Shown: positions 1-7,504 of the stretch, piece after piece
How the letters are laid out: every line of letters begins with the position of its first letter
Position numbering within the stretch: the first letter of the stretch is position 1
Assembly: GCA_947626075.1 (NCBI GenBank)
Contig: CANQQW010000013.1
Location: forward strand, 1-40,867
Direction: 5' to 3'
DNA length: 40,867 nt
From: an uncultured Clostridia bacterium
Lineage (GTDB): Bacteria; Bacillota; Clostridia; UBA1381
Position numbers and translations under genes: made by a program
The notes under the pieces: generated by a model
Seen by the model: the letters and a program-made list of their open reading frames with translations, nothing else
Told to the model about the DNA's origin: nothing
The model's database searches: none

Positions 1-68
1 CCGCACGCGTCATGCTCAAACTGCGGGTCGTACATTCCCTGTTTTTCGGGCAGTCCGTTATACTCCAT
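1..68 (-). CDS. gltB: Glutamate synthase large subunit, N-terminal fragment (runs off window)
   Basis: Only the first 22-23 codons lie in the window. They read MEYNGLPEKQGMYDPQF then EHDACG. This is the characteristic start of the GltB large subunit, in which the Cys of DACG becomes the N-terminal nucleophile of the class II glutaminase domain after a short propeptide is removed. The ATG at 68 is preceded by GAGG at a suitable distance. Known role of the family: transfer of glutamine amide nitrogen to 2-oxoglutarate. The gene has its own promoter and attenuator just upstream (85-181), directly after the dapL stop, and lies in the same orientation as glnA and the ANTAR regulator, which fits joint nitrogen control. 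The rest of the protein cannot be checked. Confidence 0.85.
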   Translation of the reverse strand, partial: MEYNGLPEKQGMYDPQFEHDAC

Positions 69-84
69 TTACCTCAATCCTTTC

Positions 85-144
85 AAAAAATAAGGCGCTC
101 CAACAAACACATATATGTGTGCTTATTGAAACGCCATTGTTTCA
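85..144 (-). promoter_or_regulatory. gltB leader: ANTAR-type hexaloop hairpin overlapping an intrinsic terminator
   Basis: Seen on the minus strand: a perfect 6-bp hairpin TGAAAC/GTTTCA with loop AATGGC (144 to 127). Its 3' half is shared with a 10-bp terminator stem, GGCGTTTCAA (135-126) pairing with TTGGAGCGCC (103-94), followed by the T-rich tract TTATTTTTT (93-85). The two structures are mutually exclusive. Known: ANTAR proteins bind hairpins with six-base loops having A at position 1 and G at position 4 and so block a downstream terminator. Inference: the NitR-like protein encoded at 2510-3034 binds here. Odd: the hairpin starts about 8 nt after the -10 box, so there is no room for the usual second upstream hairpin. 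Confidence 0.72.
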
Positions 145-152
145 TCATATCA

Positions 153-181
153 ATTATACCACCGTAACGCTGTTATGTCTA
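153..181 (-). promoter_or_regulatory. Sigma-A-type promoter of gltB
   Basis: The -35 TAGACA (181-176), a 17-bp spacer and a perfect -10 TATAAT (158-153) point toward gltB. Transcription should start near 146, immediately before the attenuator hairpin. The promoter abuts the dapL stop codon at 192-194. Confidence 0.75.
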
Positions 182-191
182 CTGAGATATT

Positions 192-1403
192 TTACAAAAT
201 TGCCTTGATTTTTCCCATAGCTTTTATGGTATTTTCCTTTGTTGAGAACGCCGTGAGTCTCACAAAGCCCTCACCGCTCGGTCCGAAGCCGCTTCCCGGG
301 GTCGTGACAACGCCCGCCTCGTCGAGAATTTTGTCAAAAAACTCCCATGATTTTAAGCCATTCGGCGTTTTCGCCCATATATACGGCGCGTTCTCGCCGC
401 CGTATACGGTAAGACCCGCCTCGGTGAGCGCGCCGCGGATAATTTTCGCGTTTTCGAGGTAGTACGCTATCGCTTCCTTTGTCTGCTTCTGACCCGCGTC
501 GGAGTACACGGCTTCGGCCGCTCTTTGTATAACATACGGCACGCCGTTAAACTTTGTACACTGACGGCGGTTCCAAAGCGAGTTAAGCTCCGTACCGTCA
601 ATTTTAAGCGTGTGCGGCACAACCGTGTACGCGCAGCGCGTACCGGTAAAGCCCGCCGTCTTTGAGAAGCTTCTAAACTCGATTGCGACTTCCTTTGCGT
701 CCTCGATTTCATATATGCTGTGAGGAACGTCGGGATTTGTTATAAACGCCTCATACGCGCTGTCGTAAAGAATTACCGCGCCGTTTTCTTTCGCGTACTC
801 GACCCACGGCTTAAGCTGTTCTCTCGTCGCCGCCACGCCCGTGGGGTTGTTCGGGAAACAGAGATAGATTATGTCAACCTTTTCCTTGGGAAGCTCGGGC
901 ATAAAGCCGTTTTCCTCGGTGCAGGGCATGTAGTAAAGGTTTGTCCAATGCTCGCCTATGTAATCGCCCGCGCGTCCCGCCATCGCGTTCGTGTCAACAT
1001 ACACGGGATATACCGGGTCGCACACCGCAACCTTGTTGTCTACGGAGAATATGTCGCCGATATTGCCGCAGTCCGACTTCGCGCCGTCGGAAACAAATAT
1101 TTCACTGATGTCTATGTCAATGCCGCGCGACTTGTAATCGCACTCGGCTATCTTCGAGCGCAGGAAGTCGTAGCCCTGCTCGGGACCGTAACCGCGAAAG
1201 CCCTCTGCGGTACCCATTTCGTCAACCGCCTTGTGCATAGCCTCTGTTACCGCGGGCGCGAGCGGCTTCGTCACGTCGCCTATACTCATTTTGATAAGCT
1301 CTCTGTCGGGGTGCGCCGCCGCAAATTCCTCCGCCTTGCGCGCTACCGTCGAAAAAAGATACGCTCCCGGGAGCTTTAAGTAATTGTCGTTTATCTTTGC
1401 CAT
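192..1403 (-). CDS. dapL: LL-diaminopimelate aminotransferase
   Basis: A 403-residue fold-type I PLP aminotransferase, the usual DapL length. The [12 protein letters not shown] segment near residue 71, the CFPNNPTG motif near 182-189 and [12 protein letters not shown] with the PLP-binding lysine at about K248 are characteristic of DapL. The enzyme makes LL-diaminopimelate directly from tetrahydrodipicolinate, bypassing the succinylase and acetylase routes, for lysine and peptidoglycan; it is cytoplasmic. The start is supported by AAAGGAG a few bases upstream of the ATG. It follows dapF, the next enzyme of the pathway, after a gap of 131 nt that holds a tandem repeat. An AT-rich stretch before the start contains TATAAT but no convincing -35, so it may be read from upstream. 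Confidence 0.93.
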   Translation of the reverse strand: MAKINDNYLKLPGAYLFSTVARKAEEFAAAHPDRELIKMSIGDVTKPLAPAVTEAMHKAVDEMGTAEGFRGYGPEQGYDFLRSKIAECDYKSRGIDIDISEIFVSDGAKSDCGNIGDIFSVDNKVAVCDPVYPVYVDTNAMAGRAGDYIGEHWTNLYYMPCTEENGFMPELPKEKVDIIYLCFPNNPTGVAATREQLKPWVEYAKENGAVILYDSAYEAFITNPDVPHSIYEIEDAKEVAIEFRSFSKTAGFTGTRCAYTVVPHTLKIDGTELNSLWNRRQCTKFNGVPYVIQRAAEAVYSDAGQKQTKEAIAYYLENAKIIRGALTEAGLTVYGGENAPYIWAKTPNGLKSWEFFDKILDEAGVVTTPGSGFGPSGEGFVRLTAFSTKENTIKAMGKIKAIL

Positions 1404-1458
1404 TGTTATTTCTCCTTTTTTTATATTATATTTAATTTTAATATCGTGGTATGTTGTC

Positions 1459-1538
1459 GTAGGGGCGACCCTCGCGGTCGCCCGTTAGCCTCCCTTTTGT
1501 AGGGGACGGCGCCCCCGACGTCCCGCAAGCCTCCCTAT
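1459..1538. repeat. Two tandem 40-bp GC-rich palindromic repeats
   Basis: Two consecutive 40-bp units (1459-1498 and 1499-1538) each begin GTAGGGG and end AGCCTCCCT plus two or three bases. Each contains a self-complementary core: GGGCGACC/GGTCGCCC in unit 1 and GGGACG/CGTCCC in unit 2. The second unit overlaps the end of dapF and supplies its TAG stop. This looks like a short dispersed repeat of REP or MITE type. In the minus transcript each unit can form a stem-loop, so it could shape mRNA ends between dapF and dapL. The wider genome would be needed to show that it is dispersed. Confidence 0.7.
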
Positions 1539-2383
1539 CCTACCTCAATCTCCCCGTCGAACACAAACTCGGCGGGTCCCGTCATATACACGTTGTTCTC
1601 ATCCTTATCCCAGCGTATATGAAGCGTACCGCCCAACAGCACCAAATCCGCCTCATCGCCTACCAAGCCTGACAAATTCGCCGCGACAAGCGTCGCGCAA
1701 GCTCCCGTGCCGCAGGCAAGCGTCTCACCCGCACCGCGCTCCCAAACGCGCATTTTTATCGTATTTCTGTCCACGATCTGCGCAAACTCCGTGTTTATGC
1801 GCTTCGGGAACAGCTTGTGGTTCTCAAACTTCGGTCCAAGCTTTTCTATATCCAAGCCGTCAACGTCGTCAATATACGTGACCGCGTGCGGATTTCCCAT
1901 CGAAACTCCCGTGACGCGATACTCCTTACCGTCAACCTCGACGAGCTGCTCGATAAATCTGTCAAGGTCGGAGTTTATCGGTATGTTCCTCGGCACAAGC
2001 TCGGGGCTTCCCATATTTACGCGCACCGTGTCCGCCTTACCGTTTTCATCAAGATTTAACTTTAAAATCTTGATACCCGCCAGCGTTTCAAGCGTGATTT
2101 CGGTTTTGTCCGTAAGTCCCTTATCATGCACATACTTGCCGACGCAGCGCGTCGCGTTGCCGCACATCTCCGCCTGCGTCCCGTCGCTGTTGTACATATC
2201 CATGCGGAAATCCGCCTTATCCGACGGGCAAATCAAAACAAGCCCGTCCGAGCCTATTCCGAAGTGGCGGTCGCTAACTTTCTTCGCCGTCGCGTTTATA
2301 TCTTCAACCTTTTCCTCGAAGCAGTTCACGTATATGTAGTCGTTACCCGCTCCGTGCATTTTCGTAAATTTAAATTTATTCAT
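1535..2383 (-). CDS. dapF: Diaminopimelate epimerase
   Basis: A 282-residue PLP-independent epimerase converting LL- to meso-diaminopimelate. Both catalytic cysteines of the family are visible in context: MCGNATRC (C74) and ETLACGTGACATL (C224), along with the N-terminal MHGAGNDY motif. Length is typical. The ATG is preceded by AAAGGAGA at good spacing. The gene lies between the ANTAR regulator and dapL, all on the minus strand; the 126-nt gap to the regulator gene holds a large nested RNA structure (2411-2510). The C-terminus ends inside a repeat unit (1499-1538), so the last residues may differ from those of relatives. Confidence 0.95.
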   Translation of the reverse strand: MNKFKFTKMHGAGNDYIYVNCFEEKVEDINATAKKVSDRHFGIGSDGLVLICPSDKADFRMDMYNSDGTQAEMCGNATRCVGKYVHDKGLTDKTEITLETLAGIKILKLNLDENGKADTVRVNMGSPELVPRNIPINSDLDRFIEQLVEVDGKEYRVTGVSMGNPHAVTYIDDVDGLDIEKLGPKFENHKLFPKRINTEFAQIVDRNTIKMRVWERGAGETLACGTGACATLVAANLSGLVGDEADLVLLGGTLHIRWDKDENNVYMTGPAEFVFDGEIEVG

Positions 2384-2410
2384 ATAACTTCTCCTTTCCG
2401 CCTGTCTTAA

Positions 2411-2510
2411 GACCGAGGAAAAATCGTTCGGATTGCCGTTTTGCAGTGAGGGTGCTGTACACTGCAGCGCCCCGAGTGAAAAACGGTGAGACGGGCGATT
2501 TTAACCGGTC
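2411..2510 (-). other. Nested stem structure between the ANTAR gene and dapF
   Basis: Three nested complementary pairs occur in this gap. The outer pair is 2411-2426 with 2496-2510 (5 bp plus 7 bp around an internal loop), the middle pair is CCGTTTT (2436-2442) with AAAACGG (2480-2486), and the inner pair is GCAGTG (2443-2448) with CACTGC (2460-2465). An alternative fold pairs GGGTGCTG with CAGCGCCC (eight pairs including one wobble in the plus sense, one mismatch in the minus sense). There is no long T tract, so it is not a plain terminator. It could be a processing hairpin, a palindromic repeat or a dapF leader RNA. No known riboswitch was recognised. Confidence 0.5.
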
Positions 2511-3034
2511 TAAATGCCCAGTATCTGTCTTGCCGTGTCTATAAATCTCGCGCCGGTATCCATACTCCTCTTTTGTATAAATCTGTGCGCCTGTTCTTCG
2601 GTCATTCTGTGATTTTCAATCAAATACGCTTTTGCATTGGCGATTATTTTCTCCTCCTCCGGCGTCCGCCGTACTCTGTGTTTGCGTCTTTCGATGATAC
2701 CGACAAACGTTTCAATCGAATTTATGAGTATTTGCCTGTTTACCGGCAGCGTCACAACAAAAATATCCTGATTATATATTTCGTTTTGCCTCTCCGCCCT
2801 TACTATACTCATCAGCTTCTGCCCCTCGCGCAAATCCTCGGCAACCTCGTCCGCAACCGCGTCCGGCAGCTTATACCCCATAATTATAAGCGTCTCATCC
2901 ATATCCGTAACAGAACGCAGAAGCTCAGCCTTGGAATGACAGACCGCGCAGACTTCATACCCGCTGCCGTCAAGCATTTTCCTTACCTTTTCGGCGGCGG
3001 CGTCTTTTGAAAAAGCCAGTATAACTCGCTCCAC
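2510..3034 (-). CDS. ANTAR-domain antiterminator with degenerate receiver (NitR-like)
   Basis: A 174-residue protein. Residues about 1-110 resemble a response-regulator receiver but lack the usual acidic pair near the N-terminus. The strand that should carry the phospho-acceptor Asp reads LIIMGYKLPD, without Asp at that place. Residues about 113-174 form an ANTAR three-helix domain (EEEKIIANAKAYLIEN, MTEEQAHRFIQKRSMD, DTARQILG). Known: ANTAR proteins bind RNA hairpins and prevent termination, and regulators of this type lie beside glnA/glt genes in clostridia. The start is a GTG 8 nt after GGGAGG. It follows glnA by 26 nt, so the two are probably co-transcribed. Inference: it controls the glnA and gltB attenuators in this window, and because the receiver is degenerate its signal is probably not phosphorylation. 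Confidence 0.88.
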   Translation of the reverse strand: MERVILAFSKDAAAEKVRKMLDGSGYEVCAVCHSKAELLRSVTDMDETLIIMGYKLPDAVADEVAEDLREGQKLMSIVRAERQNEIYNQDIFVVTLPVNRQILINSIETFVGIIERRKHRVRRTPEEEKIIANAKAYLIENHRMTEEQAHRFIQKRSMDTGARFIDTARQILGI

Positions 3035-3060
3035 CGCTGTTACCTCCCTCGGAAAATTGT

Positions 3061-4386
3061 TTAATATTCTATAAGATATTTCTCAATTTCCCACTGATTG
3101 ATGGTGCGGCGGTATTCTCCGTATTCATGCTCCTTTGCGGCAAAGTAGCTCGACGCAAATTTCTCGCCCAAAAGCTCCGTTATAAACTCCGACTTCTTTC
3201 CTATGTTGATTGCCTCGTTAAGACTTATCGGCAGACTTTTTATTCCCAGATACTCTCTTTCCTTATCGGACAGCTTATAAATATTAACGTCGATACTCGG
3301 CGGAAGCGCCTCGTTGTTTTTTATACCCGAAAGTCCCGCCTTAAGGCACGCCGCCAAAGCAAGGTACGGATTCGCCGTCGGGTCCGGCGAGCGCAGCTCC
3401 ACTCTGGCTGAGTTCCCGTCTCTTGTCGACGGCACTCTCACGAGCAAGCTCCTGTTACTCTCCGACCACGATATATAGCACGGCGCCTCGTAACCGGGTA
3501 TAAACCTCTTGTATGAGTTTACCGTCGGATTGGTAAGACACGCCATATCCGGCGTGTACTTTAAAAGTCCGGCTATAAACTTATACGCCGTCTCCGAAAG
3601 CCTGCCGTTTTCACTGTCCGAACAGAACACGTTTTTCCCGTCTTTCAGAAGCGACATCGTAAGGTGCATACCGCTTCCGTTTTCGCCCTCCATAGGCTTT
3701 GGCATAAACGACGCGTGTAAGCCGTTTCTCTTCGCGATTGTCTTAACGACCGTTCTGAACGTTACAATTCTGTCAGCCGTTTTTAACGCGTCGTCATACC
3801 GAAACGTTATCTCATGCTGACCCGGAGCCATTTCGTGGTGCGACGCTTCAACGGCGTAGCCCATCTCCTCCAGCGTCAGGCAAATTTCTCTGCGGCAGTT
3901 TTCGCCGTTATCGAGCGGAGCGAGGTCGAAATAACCCGCGTTATCGTGCGGGTCGAGAACGGGGTCGCCGCGCTCGTCCGTATTAAACAAAAAGAACTCA
4001 CACTCTGGACCTACCTCAAACGTGTACCCCATATCCGCCGCTTCCTTGATTGCATTCTGAAGTATACGGCGCGGGTCGCTTTCAAGCCGCGTACCATCCG
4101 GCTTATACACGTCGCATATAAGTCTCGCGACCTTACCCTGATGCGGACGCCACGGGAATATTGTGAACGTGTCAAGGTCGGGATGCAAAAACAGGTCGCT
4201 TTCCTCAATACTAACAAATCCCTTTATCGAGGAACCGTCAAACATACAGCGCCCGTCGAGCGCGTCCTTAAGCTTCGACGTGGTAACCGCCATATTACGC
4301 ATCGTACCCAAAATATCGGTAAACTGCAAACGCACAAAACGCACGTCCTCTTTCTCGACCAAATTAAATATGTCCTTTTTCGTCAT
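3061..4386 (-). CDS. glnA: Glutamine synthetase type I
   Basis: About 441 residues, GSI-alpha length. It contains an N-terminal beta-grasp, MFDGSSIKGF (the DGSS loop), VGPECEFFLF with metal-binding acidic residues, APGQHEI, GSGMHLTMSL, and NRSLLVRVP followed by a VELRSPDPTANPYLA C-terminal signature. The enzyme makes glutamine from glutamate, ammonia and ATP in the cytoplasm. The ATG at 4386 (MTKKDIF) is chosen because AAAGGA lies 11 nt upstream; a GTG nine bases earlier (4395) sits too close to that site. The gene has a consensus promoter and attenuator upstream (4441-4519) and is followed closely by the ANTAR gene. Feedback inhibition is known in this class but cannot be judged here. Confidence 0.96.
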   Translation of the reverse strand: MTKKDIFNLVEKEDVRFVRLQFTDILGTMRNMAVTTSKLKDALDGRCMFDGSSIKGFVSIEESDLFLHPDLDTFTIFPWRPHQGKVARLICDVYKPDGTRLESDPRRILQNAIKEAADMGYTFEVGPECEFFLFNTDERGDPVLDPHDNAGYFDLAPLDNGENCRREICLTLEEMGYAVEASHHEMAPGQHEITFRYDDALKTADRIVTFRTVVKTIAKRNGLHASFMPKPMEGENGSGMHLTMSLLKDGKNVFCSDSENGRLSETAYKFIAGLLKYTPDMACLTNPTVNSYKRFIPGYEAPCYISWSESNRSLLVRVPSTRDGNSARVELRSPDPTANPYLALAACLKAGLSGIKNNEALPPSIDVNIYKLSDKEREYLGIKSLPISLNEAINIGKKSEFITELLGEKFASSYFAAKEHEYGEYRRTINQWEIEKYLIEY

Positions 4387-4440
4387 CTTACCCACGTTCC
4401 TTTCATAATATATACGTCAAAACACCATGTTACGTTTCGG

Positions 4441-4486
4441 AAAAAAAGGCGCTTCTCCCCCTTTGGAAGAAACACCTTTGCTCACG
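4441..4486 (-). promoter_or_regulatory. glnA leader attenuator: intrinsic terminator with overlapping hexaloop element
   Basis: On the minus strand a 14-bp stem pairs 4479-4466 with 4458-4445, followed by a run of seven T, 55 nt before the glnA start. Just ahead, GAGC-AAAGGT-GTTT can form a weak four-pair hairpin with loop AAAGGT (A at 1, G at 4). The loop plus following bases, AAAGGTGTTTC, match the gltB element AATGGCGTTTC in both sequence and position. Inference: both are targets of the adjacent ANTAR protein. The glnA hairpin is much weaker than that of gltB. Confidence 0.65.
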
Positions 4487-4490
4487 TTAC

Positions 4491-4519
4491 ATTTTAGCAC
4501 AGCAAAAAAAGTTTGTCAA
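4491..4519 (-). promoter_or_regulatory. Consensus sigma-A promoter of glnA
   Basis: TTGACA (4519-4514), a 17-bp spacer and TAAAAT (4496-4491) point to glnA. The terminator begins about 11 nt after the -10 box, so a strong promoter feeds directly into an attenuator. Confidence 0.85.
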
Positions 4520-4548
4520 GACTAATATTTCCGTTTATGTAATTTTAT

Positions 4549-6651
4549 TTAACTTTTCTTCTTACTTTCACGTCCGCGGCTCATAATTACGCCGTATCCG
4601 CCAAAATCCTCAATACCGTCTACAGTGAGTATTCCGTCCTCTGCGCGCGCGTTTACGCCGCCGTGCGAATATGTATCCGTTATAACCGCGCCCGCGCCCA
4701 CATTTACGCTGATTTTTTCGGGCGCGTTTTTAAACGAGTGAATAACGCACAGAACGGTATCCTCGTTTTCACGCACGACCGCCTGGTACCCCTCGGGGTG
4801 ACGGTAACTTGTTATTTTTGTACCGAAACGCCTCGATTTTCCATGCTTGATTACTGGTACTGCCTTTTTGTAAAAAGCTATACCGTCCTCGATTACGCGC
4901 CACTTATCGCGCGTAAGCTTTGTAACGTCGCCCGAGAGACACATTCGACCCAGAAACGCTGCCGCGACCGAGTACGCTATTCTTTTAAGGCTGTCGCTTT
5001 CGCGTACCACGCACCATATTTGACTTTGACGCGGCAGTACCGCCCTATGCAGATTAGCGGCTATGATAGGTATTTCCACGCACTCGTGCGCGTCCGAAAA
5101 CGAAGCCATCGACGAAAGCGACATAAACATCGGCTCAAGACGGTTACCGCCCGACGCGCAGTTTTCTATTACAAGGTCGGGGATTTCCCTGCGCATACGT
5201 TTAAAATACTCTGCCGTACCCTCGATATTACGCCTTAACCCCTCTCCCAAGCTGTCTTTATCGTCGCAGCCTATACCAATCGTTTCGTTGTAATCTACCT
5301 TTACGTACCCGAAGCCGTTACTTTTCAGAAAATTTATAACGCGCTCGTCGAGGTAATTTATTACCCACTCGTCCGTCATATCCCAAAACCGCCTATTACG
5401 CGTGGTAAGCGTTACGCCGTCGCGCTTTAACAGATGCTCCGTGTTATTGTACGCGTCCGCCATACGCCCGACGTTTTCGATCTCGAACCATATTCCGGCG
5501 CGCATACCATGCGACCTTATGAGCCGCGCCGTCTCGCCTATACCGTGCGGGAACAGCGTCCCCGACGGCACGTAATCGCCCATACTGACGTCCCACGGCG
5601 CGCCGTCCGCCTTGAACCAGCCGCAGTCTATGACAAAATAATCTATACCCTTACCGTCTATCGCGTCGAGTATACCCGAGATATTATCATGCGACGGATT
5701 GCCCCACGTCGTACAGTACTCGTTAAATATTACCGGCAGCTCCTCCTCGCAGGGCGGCACATTAAGCGCGTCCTCCTGCGCTTCGACAAGACGCGCGCAT
5801 ATATCGTCAACGCCGCCCTCGCACACGCTGAGTATCGCCTCCGGTCCCTTAAAGCTTTCGCCGCGCTTTATCGTCTTAAGCCAGTGACCCATTTCCCTGT
5901 CGGCTTGACCTCCCGACAGACATACGCCGTCGTCGCCGCGCGTGACCTCCATCTGCCACGAGGACGGGCATCTGAGCTGCGCGCCCCAAATGACATGATT
6001 TTTAACGTCCTCCAACGCCATAAACGGAAAATATCCCTTTACCGGCATCGAGCCTACCTGTCCGAACCGCACGCTTTTTGAATTACCGTAGCACCAACAT
6101 TCCTCCAGGAGCAGATCCTCAAGCGTCTCCGTCACAAGCCTGCCCTCCATGCTCCATTTCCCGCGCATACGGTGCAGCAGCATAGAGTTTTCGCCCGCGC
6201 CGTCAAGGTACGGGGAAATATCGCAGAGCGCGAAAGACGAAAGCATCTCAACTCTGATGTCGCTTTCCGTGCCGTTTATAAGCTCCGTTTCCACTGTTAC
6301 ATAACCGCGCCCGCTTTTATGCGTGAGCGTGTGCGCGGCGCAAAGTCCCCCGTCAGATTTCAAATATGTGACTATGCGCGTCCCGCCGCCGTCCGTATGT
6401 ACCTCCTGACGGTCATATTTAAGCGACTCCGTGGTAGCGCTGTACTTCATAGACTCGCCCCCGAAATAGTCGCCGGGATAGTCGTCGCCTATTATTTTCA
6501 CCTCCGCCATCGAGCGCGGAGCGGAGCGGCGGCGGCGGTATTTTTTGTCCGTAACGGGCAGCAATGTAAGTCCCGTGACGTTCCCGTCAGCGGGGCGGCT
6601 GTATATTACTTTCATACCGCCGAGCACGGCGGAGTATATTTCCTCTGTCAT
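4549..6651 (-). CDS. GH36 family alpha-galactosidase-like glycoside hydrolase
   Basis: A 700-residue protein with no signal peptide, so likely cytoplasmic. A beta-sandwich N-terminal region (about 1-310) precedes a TIM barrel with YFVIDCGWF (338-346), GIWFEIENVGR (386-396), KVDYNE carrying the likely nucleophile D453, IENCASGGNRLE (495-506), and SFSDAHE with the likely acid/base D520. These match GH36/clan GH-D alpha-galactosidase motifs. A C-terminal beta domain follows. Exact specificity (alpha-galactose or alpha-N-acetylgalactosamine) cannot be read from sequence. The ATG follows GGAGG by 6 nt. It stands alone with its own promoter and lies near other glycan genes of the window without being in an operon with them. 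Confidence 0.85.
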   Translation of the reverse strand: MTEEIYSAVLGGMKVIYSRPADGNVTGLTLLPVTDKKYRRRRSAPRSMAEVKIIGDDYPGDYFGGESMKYSATTESLKYDRQEVHTDGGGTRIVTYLKSDGGLCAAHTLTHKSGRGYVTVETELINGTESDIRVEMLSSFALCDISPYLDGAGENSMLLHRMRGKWSMEGRLVTETLEDLLLEECWCYGNSKSVRFGQVGSMPVKGYFPFMALEDVKNHVIWGAQLRCPSSWQMEVTRGDDGVCLSGGQADREMGHWLKTIKRGESFKGPEAILSVCEGGVDDICARLVEAQEDALNVPPCEEELPVIFNEYCTTWGNPSHDNISGILDAIDGKGIDYFVIDCGWFKADGAPWDVSMGDYVPSGTLFPHGIGETARLIRSHGMRAGIWFEIENVGRMADAYNNTEHLLKRDGVTLTTRNRRFWDMTDEWVINYLDERVINFLKSNGFGYVKVDYNETIGIGCDDKDSLGEGLRRNIEGTAEYFKRMRREIPDLVIENCASGGNRLEPMFMSLSSMASFSDAHECVEIPIIAANLHRAVLPRQSQIWCVVRESDSLKRIAYSVAAAFLGRMCLSGDVTKLTRDKWRVIEDGIAFYKKAVPVIKHGKSRRFGTKITSYRHPEGYQAVVRENEDTVLCVIHSFKNAPEKISVNVGAGAVITDTYSHGGVNARAEDGILTVDGIEDFGGYGVIMSRGRESKKKS

Positions 6652-6683
6652 ATCGTTCCTCCAACGCTTTAAATATTAAAAAC

Positions 6684-6713
6684 ATAATACCACAGCATAA
6701 GCGTCAAAGTCAA
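6684..6713 (-). promoter_or_regulatory. Promoter of the GH36 gene
   Basis: TTGACT (6713-6708), an 18-bp spacer and TATTAT (6689-6684), about 30 nt before the ATG at 6651. Confidence 0.6.
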
Positions 6714-6714
6714 C

Positions 6715-6745
6715 AGATAAAACGGCGGACGTAACGTTTCCGCCG
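6715..6745 (-). terminator. Intrinsic terminator after sigF
   Basis: CGGCGGA/TCCGCCG stem (6745-6739 with 6729-6723) with a 9-nt loop, followed on the minus strand by GTTTTAT. It lies 3 nt past the sigF stop and just before the GH36 promoter. Confidence 0.7.
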
Positions 6746-6747
6746 CT

Positions 6748-7464
6748 TCATCGTGATATTTCATTTTGTATGCGTTCTATCGCCTTTTTCTCTATCCTCG
6801 ATACCTGCACCTGCGACACGCCTATCACCTTCGCTATCTCCGCCTGCGTTTTACCGCGGAAATACCGCAGAACGATTATTTCCCTTTCGCGCTGCGTAAG
6901 GCGGCTCAATATGTCGTCTATCATAACCTTGTTTATAACGTCGTCCTCGATTGCGTCTCCCGCAAGCACGTCGAGAAGGCGTATCTCCTTGTCGCTGCCC
7001 GAGTAAACGCTCTCGTAAATGCTCTCGGGGGGCGCGGCGGCTTCAAACGCTTCGATAAGGCTTTCCGCGTCAATTCCGCACTCCTCGGCTATTTCGTTTA
7101 TCGTCGGCTCGCGGTTCAGGGTGCGGCGAAGCGCCTCCTCGCTGCGTCTGCCCTTTATGGCGTTTTCTTTCAGCGTCCTGCTTATCTTAACCGCGCCGTC
7201 ATCGCGCAGGAAGCGTTTTATCTCGCCCGCTATCATCGGCACCGCGTACGTGGAAAACTTTACGTTGAACGCCGGATTGAATTTCTTTACCGCCTTAATA
7301 AGCCCTATCGCTCCTATCTGCGTCAGATCCTCCGTATCGCAGCCCCTGTTCGCGTACCGCTTCACAATACTGTGAACAAGTCCCATGTTTTCCTCCACCA
7401 GCATATTTTCCGCCTGCTTGTCCCCCTCCCGCGCGCGTTCAATCAAAGCAGCGTTATCGCGCAT
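6748..7464 (-). CDS. sigF: Sporulation sigma factor SigF
   Basis: About 238 residues with region 2 (AENMLVEENMGLVHSIVKRY, TEDLTQIGAIGLIKAVKKF, STYAVPMIAGEIKRFLRDD), region 3 (REPTINEIAEECGID) and region 4 (LTQREREIIVLRYFRGKTQAEIAKVIGVSQVQVSRIEKKAI). Sequence and gene order identify SigF, the first forespore-specific sigma. The longer reading starts at 7497, but the ATG at 7464 has GGAGG six bases upstream and gives the normal N-terminus, so I chose it. The gap from spoIIAB is then 40 nt. Known: SigF is held inactive by SpoIIAB until SpoIIAA is dephosphorylated. Nothing unusual in sequence. Confidence 0.93.
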   Translation of the reverse strand: MRDNAALIERAREGDKQAENMLVEENMGLVHSIVKRYANRGCDTEDLTQIGAIGLIKAVKKFNPAFNVKFSTYAVPMIAGEIKRFLRDDGAVKISRTLKENAIKGRRSEEALRRTLNREPTINEIAEECGIDAESLIEAFEAAAPPESIYESVYSGSDKEIRLLDVLAGDAIEDDVINKVMIDDILSRLTQREREIIVLRYFRGKTQAEIAKVIGVSQVQVSRIEKKAIERIQNEISR

Positions 7465-7504
7465 TTCAATCCTCCGTTCCGCCGCGACTGACGGCATAAA
7501 TTTC

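Noticed and set aside
720-1379. 219-codon open frame on the plus strand opposite dapL
   Set aside because: It is antisense to a well-conserved enzyme, has arginine-rich random composition and no ribosome site. The same holds for the long opposite-strand frames over glnA, GH36, sigF, hydA, hydB and lacZ.
2411-2510. Lysine riboswitch before dapF
   Set aside because: The region is too short and lacks the conserved lysine-aptamer sequence; only generic nested stems are visible.
7465-7497. Longer sigF start at 7497
   Set aside because: The ATG at 7464 has GGAGG at ideal spacing and gives the normal SigF N-terminus; the upstream ATG has only a weak site.
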